This document shows positions 58,234-64,000 of a stretch of 64,000 bases of DNA, one piece after another. The notes below the pieces were generated by a model. That model was not told where the DNA came from. It was given only the letters and a program-made list of their open reading frames with translations, and made no database searches. How positions within the stretch are numbered: position 1 is the first letter of the stretch; every line of letters starts with the position of its first letter. Position numbers and translations under genes: made by a program. The DNA is from Zoogloea sp021286885 (GTDB lineage Bacteria; Pseudomonadota; Gammaproteobacteria; Burkholderiales; Rhodocyclaceae), in the NCBI RefSeq assembly GCF_041915215.1, contig NZ_JAYSBV010000001.1; one strand, given 5' to 3'.

Positions 58234-58264
58234 TTGACTCTGGAGTTGCTACAGGGTTTTTAAT
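58234..58264 (+). promoter_or_regulatory. CadR/PbrR-type promoter of the P-type ATPase gene
   Basis: TTGACT (58234-58239), 19-bp spacer and TTTAAT (58259-58264). The spacer holds the dyad ACTCTGGAG/CTACAGGGT, as in zntA/cadA/pbrA promoters. It drives the gene at 58285 under control of the divergent regulator. Confidence 0.85.
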
Positions 58265-58284
58265 GATGGAAAGAGGAGAGCACC

Positions 58285-60543
58285 ATGAAACCATTGCCCA
58301 TCAGTCTGCAATCCGAGACGCAGCCCCCATCCTGCGGTTGCGGTAGCACGTGCCACGCACCGGGGGCATCCGCGACGGACGATACCCTTCGAGCTGACTC
58401 CGTACGAGAGGGCTTGCTACTCCACATTCCAGCAATGGATTGTCCTGCTGAAGAGAGCGAGATCCGCCGGGCTGTCGAGCATGTCGAGGCTATCGGTGGG
58501 CTCCGTTTTGACTTGTCGGCCCGTACCCTGCGCATCGATGCGCCGGAAGACGCTTTGCCGACAATCATCGACGCCATCCGCAAGGCGGGCTTTGCTACAG
58601 AGCTCGTCAAGCCGGGCACGCCGGTGGGCAAAGATCGCGACGGCATTCCCCGTGGCATCGCTGTTCTTGCGATGGCGCTCGCTCTGGCGTTGGGTGCAGA
58701 GCTCCTGGCTTACCTGATGCCCCAAGTGCTTCTAGCCAAGATGGCCGGGATGGGTTTGGCGGCAACAGCGATCATGATGGCCGGGTTTTCAACCTACAGC
58801 AAAGGGCTTGCTGCCCTGTCTCAGGGACGTCTGAATATCAATGCGTTGATGTCGGTAGCGGTTACAGGTGCATTTGCCATCGGCCAGTGGCCTGAAGCCG
58901 CCATGGTGATGGCTTTATATGCCATTGCAGAGCTGATCGAAGCAAGGTCGGTCGATCGGGCGCGGAACGCCATCAAGAGTTTGCTCGCACTCACACCCGA
59001 AACCGCTGAAGTGAAACAAGCCAATGGTAACTGGGAAGTGCTTTCCTCCCGCGACGTGATGCTTGCTGCAGTCGTCAGGGTCAAACCTGGCGCACGCATT
59101 CCGTTGGATGGCGTCGTGACTGCCGGCAGCAGTGCGGTCAATCAGGCACCGGTTACCGGGGAAAGCCTGCCTGTGGACAAGGCCATCGGCGACACGGTCT
59201 TTGCAGGGACGATCAACGAATCGGGGCTACTGGAGTTCAAGGTTACCGCCCGATCCAATGAGACCACACTGGCCCGGATCATCCACGCGGTTGAAACAGC
59301 TCAAGGCAGCAAGGCGCCCATGCAGCGTTTTGTCGATCGCTTCGCGGCCCTCTACACGCCCGCCGTGTTCGTGATCGCACTGGCCGTGGCGCTCCTGACC
59401 CCGTGGTGGTTGGAATGGAGCTGGTCTCAAGCGCTTTACAAAGCCTTGGTCCTTCTTGTGATCGCCTGTCCCTGTGCCTTGGTGATTGCAACGCCCGTTA
59501 CGGTGGTGAGTGGGCTCGCCAGAGCAGCACGTCGGGGAATTTTGATCAAAGGCGGCGTTTATCTGGAAGATGCCCGTAAGCTGAAAGTCATTGCCCTCGA
59601 CAAGACGGGGACGATAACCGAAGGAAAACCGAAGCTGGTCGCAACCGAAATTCTGGACCAGACAGTATCCGAGAAAGTGATTTTGGATTGGGCCGGTAGC
59701 CTGGCTGCCCTCTCTAACCACCCGGTATCGAAAGCCATTTCAACGGCACTGGCGCCCGCCGCCACCGTTGTCGATGACTTCATGTCGCTGCCGGGGCGTG
59801 GTGTCCAGGGGCGCATCGGTAACCAAGACCTGATCCTTGGGAATCATCGTTTGATCGAGGAACGCAAACTGTGCGGTCCTGCCATTGAAGCTCGCCTCGT
59901 CGAACACGAGGCCCAAGGGCGCACGATGACACTCCTGGCCAACGAAAGCGGAGTGCTGGCGATCTTCGCCGTTGCCGACACGATCAAACCTCATGCCCGG
60001 GAAGCCATCTCGACATTGCATGCCTTGGGAGTCAAGGCAGTCATGCTGTCTGGCGACAACCAGGCAACGGCTCAAGCCGTTGCCGAACAGGCAAATGTGG
60101 ACGATGCACGCGGGAATCTACTGCCTGACGACAAGCTCAAGGCCATCGAAGCCTTGCAGAAAGAATTTGGCCCCACGGCGATGACCGGTGACGGGATCAA
60201 TGATGCGCCAGCCTTGGCGCGCGCCGATATCGGCATAGCAATGGGGGCTGCTGGAACGGATACCGCCATGGAAGCCGCCGACATCGTGATCATGAACGAT
60301 GATCTGCGCCGTATCCCTGAAGCCATTCAGCTTTCGCGCACGACGTACCGGGTGCTCTGGCAGAACATCATTCTGGCGCTGGGAATCAAGGCGATCTTCC
60401 TGGTCCTGGCCCTGCTAGGCAGTGCCACTATGTGGATGGCGGTGTTTGCCGACATGGGAGCCAGCTTATTGGTGGTCGGCAACGGGCTGCGACTGCTACG
60501 CCTTGGGCAACCTGACGATCAGTCCACCAAGGTTCACGTCTGA
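58285..60543 (+). CDS. cadA: Cd/Zn/Pb-exporting P1B-type ATPase (CadA/PbrA/ZntA type)
   Basis: A 752-aa P1B-2 ATPase: a Cys cluster near the N-terminus (CGCGSTC, 17-23), an HMA-like domain with MDCPAEE (Cys53; the second Cys replaced by acidic residues, as in CadA/PbrA relatives), eight helices, CPC at 395-397 (IACPCALVIATP), phospho-Asp439 (DKTGTITEG) and GDGINDAP. It exports divalent soft metals from the cytoplasm. Gene order with pbrR and the FTR1 gene suggests lead, and with czcICB cadmium/zinc. The regulator is divergent and a MerR-type promoter precedes it. Confidence 0.92.
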   Translation: MKPLPISLQSETQPPSCGCGSTCHAPGASATDDTLRADSVREGLLLHIPAMDCPAEESEIRRAVEHVEAIGGLRFDLSARTLRIDAPEDALPTIIDAIRKAGFATELVKPGTPVGKDRDGIPRGIAVLAMALALALGAELLAYLMPQVLLAKMAGMGLAATAIMMAGFSTYSKGLAALSQGRLNINALMSVAVTGAFAIGQWPEAAMVMALYAIAELIEARSVDRARNAIKSLLALTPETAEVKQANGNWEVLSSRDVMLAAVVRVKPGARIPLDGVVTAGSSAVNQAPVTGESLPVDKAIGDTVFAGTINESGLLEFKVTARSNETTLARIIHAVETAQGSKAPMQRFVDRFAALYTPAVFVIALAVALLTPWWLEWSWSQALYKALVLLVIACPCALVIATPVTVVSGLARAARRGILIKGGVYLEDARKLKVIALDKTGTITEGKPKLVATEILDQTVSEKVILDWAGSLAALSNHPVSKAISTALAPAATVVDDFMSLPGRGVQGRIGNQDLILGNHRLIEERKLCGPAIEARLVEHEAQGRTMTLLANESGVLAIFAVADTIKPHAREAISTLHALGVKAVMLSGDNQATAQAVAEQANVDDARGNLLPDDKLKAIEALQKEFGPTAMTGDGINDAPALARADIGIAMGAAGTDTAMEAADIVIMNDDLRRIPEAIQLSRTTYRVLWQNIILALGIKAIFLVLALLGSATMWMAVFADMGASLLVVGNGLRLLRLGQPDDQSTKVHV

Positions 60544-60573
60544 GTTGAAACATCTTCCGGGATACTTTTGAAC

Positions 60574-60930
60574 ATGCGTTTTTGGGTTGCCCTCCTTCTG
60601 GCTGTATTCATGCCGCTCCAGCTCAGTTGGTCAGCGGTGGGTGCTTATTGCCAGCATGAGACCGGGGAGAAAGCCGGCCATTTCGGGCATCACAGTCACG
60701 AGCACAAAGCATCGAAGGCGGAGACCTCAAAGCAATCTAATTCTGGCGAAGGTGTCTCCATCGATGGAGACTGTGGGCTGTGCCACTACAGCGCCCTCAT
60801 GATTCTCGGTCAAGACACGCTCTGCCTGCCTTGGTGCCCGGTGCCCTCTGCTCCGGAATCAACGCCAGCCTTCTTTCGCACCCACATCCCCCCAGGCCCC
60901 GAACGGCCCAACTGGCTTGCTGCGCTCTGA
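60574..60930 (+). CDS. czcI: CzcI-like small periplasmic protein
   Basis: A 118-aa exported protein (MRFWVALLLAVFMPLQLSWS) with GAYCQHETGEKAGHFGHHSH, a Cys/His-rich mature part typical of the CzcI family, and a later CGLCHYSALMIL pair. CzcI leads czcCBA in C. metallidurans and modulates expression or metal handling. It starts 30 bp after the ATPase gene, so it may be co-transcribed. The ATG at 60574 is chosen over a TTG two codons upstream. Confidence 0.82.
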   Translation: MRFWVALLLAVFMPLQLSWSAVGAYCQHETGEKAGHFGHHSHEHKASKAETSKQSNSGEGVSIDGDCGLCHYSALMILGQDTLCLPWCPVPSAPESTPAFFRTHIPPGPERPNWLAAL

Positions 60931-61064
60931 TTCGGCGCAGCGACCTGCTTTAGTTTCCACTAGGTTCCACTTAGAGCCCGCCTCCAGGCGGCGCCTGCGC
61001 CGGATCTCGTTTGTTTCGTCGTTCTGTCGGTTTCGGCCGACGACTTCACAACAAGGAGATTTCA

Positions 61065-62357
61065 ATGCGCACCCCCGTGCCATTCAGAACCGCATTTCCG
61101 CTGCTCGCGGTCCTTTTTGCGACCGCATTCGGTGTCCAGGCTCAGGTGCCGACATCGCTTGCCACGCAAACCGTCGTACGCAATCAGCTTCCCGTCGAAG
61201 CCGGTGGCCCGTTGACCCTCGCCGCCGCGCTTGATCTGGCCCTCCGGGCCAACCCCGACATCACCGTAGCACTACGCGAGCGCGAAGCCAGTGAAGGCGC
61301 TGTGATTCAGGGACGTGCCCGGCCCAATCCGTCCATTGAGTATCTTGTGGAGGACACCCGCGCCACGACCCGTACCACAACCGTACAGCTCAATCAGCCC
61401 ATCGAGCTGGCAGGCAAGCGGAGTGCCCGGATTGCGATCGCCGAGCGTGGCCGGGACATTGCCGACATTGAGCTGGCCACTCGCCGTGCCGAGATCCGGG
61501 CCTCGGTGGTCAGCGCCTTTTTTGACGTACTTTCAACACAAGAGCGGACCCGGCTCGCAAAAGAGACCGTCATTCTCGCTGAGCGAGCCACGGGTGCCGT
61601 CTCCAGGCGTGTCATCGCCGGAAAAACCTCTCCCGTCGAGGAGACCAAGGCGCGTGTCGCGGAAGCCGGGGTCCGGGTCGAACTGGCTCAGGCTCAAGGT
61701 GAGCTGCGGGTTGCCCGTCAGCGACTGACAGGGCTCTGGGGCAATCCGATCCCGCGATTCGAACGTGCAGAGGGTGACGTCGACACGCTGCCTCCAGTAC
61801 CGTCCTCCGACATGATCGAGCAGCGTATCGAGGCATCACCCGTCCTAAAGCGGGCCTCGGTCGAGATCACTCGGCGCACCTCTGTCACTGCGCTGGAGCG
61901 TGCCCGGCGCATGCCTGACCCAACGATCAGCGTCGGGGTGAAACGCGCCGAGGAACTTGGCCGAGACCAGCTCCTCGTGGGCGTGTCGATCCCGATTCCC
62001 GTCCTCGACAGCAACCGCGGCAACCTCCTCGAAGCCCTCAAGCGAGAAGACAAGGCGCGGGATGAACATACCGCCCTGTGGGTCCGGCTTACCGGTGATG
62101 TCCTGCAGGCCCGTGAGCGGCTGAGCAACAGCCGACTTGAGCTCGAATCCCTACAACGCGACGTGCTGCCCGGGGCGCAACTGGCCTACGAGAACGCAGC
62201 GAAGGGTTTTGAGCTGGGCAAATTCAGCTTTCTCGATGTCCTCGATGCCCAGCGGACGCTATTCCAGGCACGTAACCAATACCTGCGCGCCGTAACCGAC
62301 ACCCATCGGGCCTCGGCCGAAATCGATCGCCTTCTGGCTGATCGTATCTCTGAATAA
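61065..62357 (+). CDS. czcC: CzcC outer-membrane factor
   Basis: A 430-aa TolC-family protein (signal MRTPVPFRTAFPLLAVLFAT) with two OEP units; the LTLAAALDLALRANPDITVA opening and FLDVLDAQRTLFQARNQYLR closing motif are typical of CzcC/CusC. It provides the outer-membrane channel for the CzcBA pump. AAGGAG lies seven bases before the ATG at 61065. Upstream, 60931-61064 is non-coding. Confidence 0.9.
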   Translation: MRTPVPFRTAFPLLAVLFATAFGVQAQVPTSLATQTVVRNQLPVEAGGPLTLAAALDLALRANPDITVALREREASEGAVIQGRARPNPSIEYLVEDTRATTRTTTVQLNQPIELAGKRSARIAIAERGRDIADIELATRRAEIRASVVSAFFDVLSTQERTRLAKETVILAERATGAVSRRVIAGKTSPVEETKARVAEAGVRVELAQAQGELRVARQRLTGLWGNPIPRFERAEGDVDTLPPVPSSDMIEQRIEASPVLKRASVEITRRTSVTALERARRMPDPTISVGVKRAEELGRDQLLVGVSIPIPVLDSNRGNLLEALKREDKARDEHTALWVRLTGDVLQARERLSNSRLELESLQRDVLPGAQLAYENAAKGFELGKFSFLDVLDAQRTLFQARNQYLRAVTDTHRASAEIDRLLADRISE

Positions 62358-62375
62358 CGCAAGGAGGATTCCAAG

Positions 62376-63959
62376 ATGAATCTGAAGAACATGACGACCC
62401 GGATCAGCCGAAAGCACCTGATCGCCGTAGCCCTGATCATCGCCTTTGGCGGTGTTGCAGGAGTGTTCATTCTGCACAGTGGGCAAGGCTCCTCAGAGAG
62501 CGAAAGCCATGCCCACACAGAGGAGCATGGAGATGCAGAGCATCACGGTGCCAAGGCAGACAAAGCACATGCCGACGATGCCTCGCACGGCGATGCAGAG
62601 CACCATGCCCAAGCCACCAGCCCGGGAGCGCACGGTGGAACGCTCCTTACAGACGGCACCACCAGTGCCGAGATTCAGCTGGATGAAAGCGCTGGCGAAC
62701 CTGTCATGCGCCTCTGGCTTCTCGATAATGGGAAGCCCATTGCACTTGGAGCCGTCAAAGCTCACCTCACGCTCACCCGACCGACGGGTGAAGTGGAGCA
62801 GATGGAGTTTGCAGTCGACAAAGACAGCTTGAAAACGCGAGGGACGATTGCGGAGCCCCACGTATTCAACGCCGCCGTCGTCATCAATACCGGATCCCAG
62901 ACCCGTCGATTCACGCTCAAGCGGGAGGAAGGCAAGGTCGAGCTCAACAACGAGCAGATCAAAACGGCCGGGATAGAGATCGGCAGGTCGGGCCCGGCCC
63001 GGATTCGCTCGTCGCTGCAGCTTCCCGGCGAGATTCGCTTCAATGAGGATAGGACAGCGCACGTCGTTCCCCGTGTTGCCGGGGTCGTGGAGGCTGTATC
63101 GGCCAATCTGGGACAGCTCGTCAAAAAGGGGCAGGTACTGGCCGTATTGGCAAGCCCGACGCTGTCTGAACAGCGCAGCGAGTTGATGGCCGCCCGGAAG
63201 CGCCTGAGCTTTGCCAAGACGACCTACGAGCGGGAGAAGACGCTGTGGGAGGAGAAGATTTCCGCCGAGCAGGACTACCTGCAGGCTCGACAGGTGCTGC
63301 GCGAGGCCGAAATTGCCGTTGCCAACGTGCAGCAGAAGCTCACAGCCATTGGTGCCAGTGTGGATGCGGATGGCAGCCTCAACCGTTACGTGCTCCGTGC
63401 CCCCTTCGATGGAATGATCGTCGAAAAGCACATTGCCCTGGGCGAAGCGGTCAAGGAAGACGGCCAAGTGTTCACGATCTCCGACCTGTCGACCGTATGG
63501 GCGGAAATCAGTGTTCCGGCCAAGGATCTGGCCCGGGTCCGGGTGGGAGAGAAAGTCACCATCAGGGCCTCGTCTTTCGACTCTACGGCGACCGGTACCG
63601 TGGCCTATGTGGGTGCGCTCATCGGTGAGCAAACCCGTACGGCACGGGCTCGGGTGCTACTGTCGAACCCCCAGGGAAGCTGGCGTCCTGGCCTCTTCGT
63701 CAACGTGGAGGTGATCTCGAACGAAACCGAAGTGCCGGTTGCCGTGCTGTCGGACGCCATCCAAAGCATGGACGGAAAGAAGGTCGTGTTTGTCCGAGTC
63801 GGCGATGGTTTTGTGACCCAGCCCGTGCAGACCGGACGCAGTGATGAAGCGCGCACCGAAATCGTCTCCGGCCTCAAGGCGGGCACGTCCTACGCCGCTG
63901 CCGGCAGCTTCGTGCTGAAGGCGGAAATCGGCAAGGGCTCGGCTGAGCATGAGCACTAA
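62376..63959 (+). CDS. czcB: CzcB membrane-fusion protein
   Basis: A 527-aa adaptor with an N-terminal anchor (HLIAVALIIAFGGVAGVFIL), a His/Asp/Glu-rich stretch (HAHTEEHGDAEHHGAKADKA; HADDASHGDAEHHAQ) for Zn/Cd/Co, and lipoyl, hairpin and beta-barrel domains (VVPRVAGVVEAVSANLGQLV; APFDGMIVEKHIALGEAVKE). It joins CzcA to CzcC and captures metal in the periplasm. AGGAGG lies nine bases before the ATG. It precedes czcA by 17 bp. Confidence 0.93.
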   Translation: MNLKNMTTRISRKHLIAVALIIAFGGVAGVFILHSGQGSSESESHAHTEEHGDAEHHGAKADKAHADDASHGDAEHHAQATSPGAHGGTLLTDGTTSAEIQLDESAGEPVMRLWLLDNGKPIALGAVKAHLTLTRPTGEVEQMEFAVDKDSLKTRGTIAEPHVFNAAVVINTGSQTRRFTLKREEGKVELNNEQIKTAGIEIGRSGPARIRSSLQLPGEIRFNEDRTAHVVPRVAGVVEAVSANLGQLVKKGQVLAVLASPTLSEQRSELMAARKRLSFAKTTYEREKTLWEEKISAEQDYLQARQVLREAEIAVANVQQKLTAIGASVDADGSLNRYVLRAPFDGMIVEKHIALGEAVKEDGQVFTISDLSTVWAEISVPAKDLARVRVGEKVTIRASSFDSTATGTVAYVGALIGEQTRTARARVLLSNPQGSWRPGLFVNVEVISNETEVPVAVLSDAIQSMDGKKVVFVRVGDGFVTQPVQTGRSDEARTEIVSGLKAGTSYAAAGSFVLKAEIGKGSAEHEH

Positions 63960-63976
63960 GGAAAAGGTGAACGATC

Positions 63977-64000
63977 ATGTTTGAACGCATCATTCGCTTT
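63977..64000 (+). CDS. czcA: CzcA RND permease, first eight codons only
   Basis: ATG at 63977 reads MFERIIRF to the window edge, the standard opening of CzcA-type RND permeases, directly after czcB. AAAAGGTG lies seven or more bases upstream. The rest lies outside the window. Confidence 0.8.

Overview
The window reads as high-GC betaproteobacterial DNA. Gene content, codon choice and the TatT-type TRAP cluster suggest the Rhodocyclales (Azospira/Dechloromonas-like); that placement is an inference, because no rRNA or other marker is present. The left part (about 2.5-18.7 kb) looks like ordinary chromosome: an ABC exporter, ettA, a TRAP transporter operon (TatT lipoprotein, DctP, fused DctQM), a tyrosine recombinase, the tail-specific protease prc, a FemAB-like acyltransferase, two tandem DUF2325 genes and a KfrA-type coiled-coil DNA-binding gene. 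At the extreme left lie a SIR2-TPR protein cut by the window edge and a PrlF-YhaV toxin-antitoxin pair.

At about 18.7-18.8 kb a DUF6765 gene breaks off, and from there to the right edge the DNA looks like an accessory, metal-resistance island. It starts with an XRE regulator, a second KfrA paralogue of the same length (352 aa), and a Xre-RES toxin-antitoxin pair whose toxin is broken. Next come a CueR-controlled copper module (copZ, copA, cueR), small charged or His-rich periplasmic proteins, and a patch of unrelated genes: an orphan nuclease, an IHF/HU-like protein, a frameshifted HD-GYP protein and an orphan FlgB.

From 30.5 to 48.9 kb runs a large copper/silver block read mostly leftward: a YHS-containing P-type ATPase, a methyltransferase-like membrane protein, DUF2933, YHS, cusA, a cusB-cusF fusion, cusC, cusF, DUF411, a cytochrome c with a His-rich tail, a multicopper oxidase, a TolC-like lipoprotein and a small periplasmic protein. 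The divergent cusRS two-component system lies beside it. A dyad TTACA-N4-TGTAA, typical of CopR/CusR-type regulators, occurs (perfect or near-perfect) at five promoter-like positions between 26.0 and 46.7 kb and plausibly ties these scattered units into one regulon.

From 49.3 kb on there are a GNAT gene with a small overlapping partner, copK, a Cys-rich secreted protein, and a compact mer operon (merR / merT-merP-merA) with a canonical mer operator and what looks like a Tn501/Tn21-type inverted repeat just beyond merR. After that come a HEPN-like hypothetical, an FTR1-cytochrome c lead/iron uptake-type permease, a PbrR/CadR regulator, a divergent CadA/PbrA P-type ATPase with a MerR-family promoter, and czcI-czcC-czcB with the first eight codons of czcA at the right edge. 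Together these cover cytoplasmic export (P1B ATPases), periplasm-to-outside export (Cus, Czc), periplasmic oxidation and binding, Hg(II) reduction, and four metal-sensing regulators.
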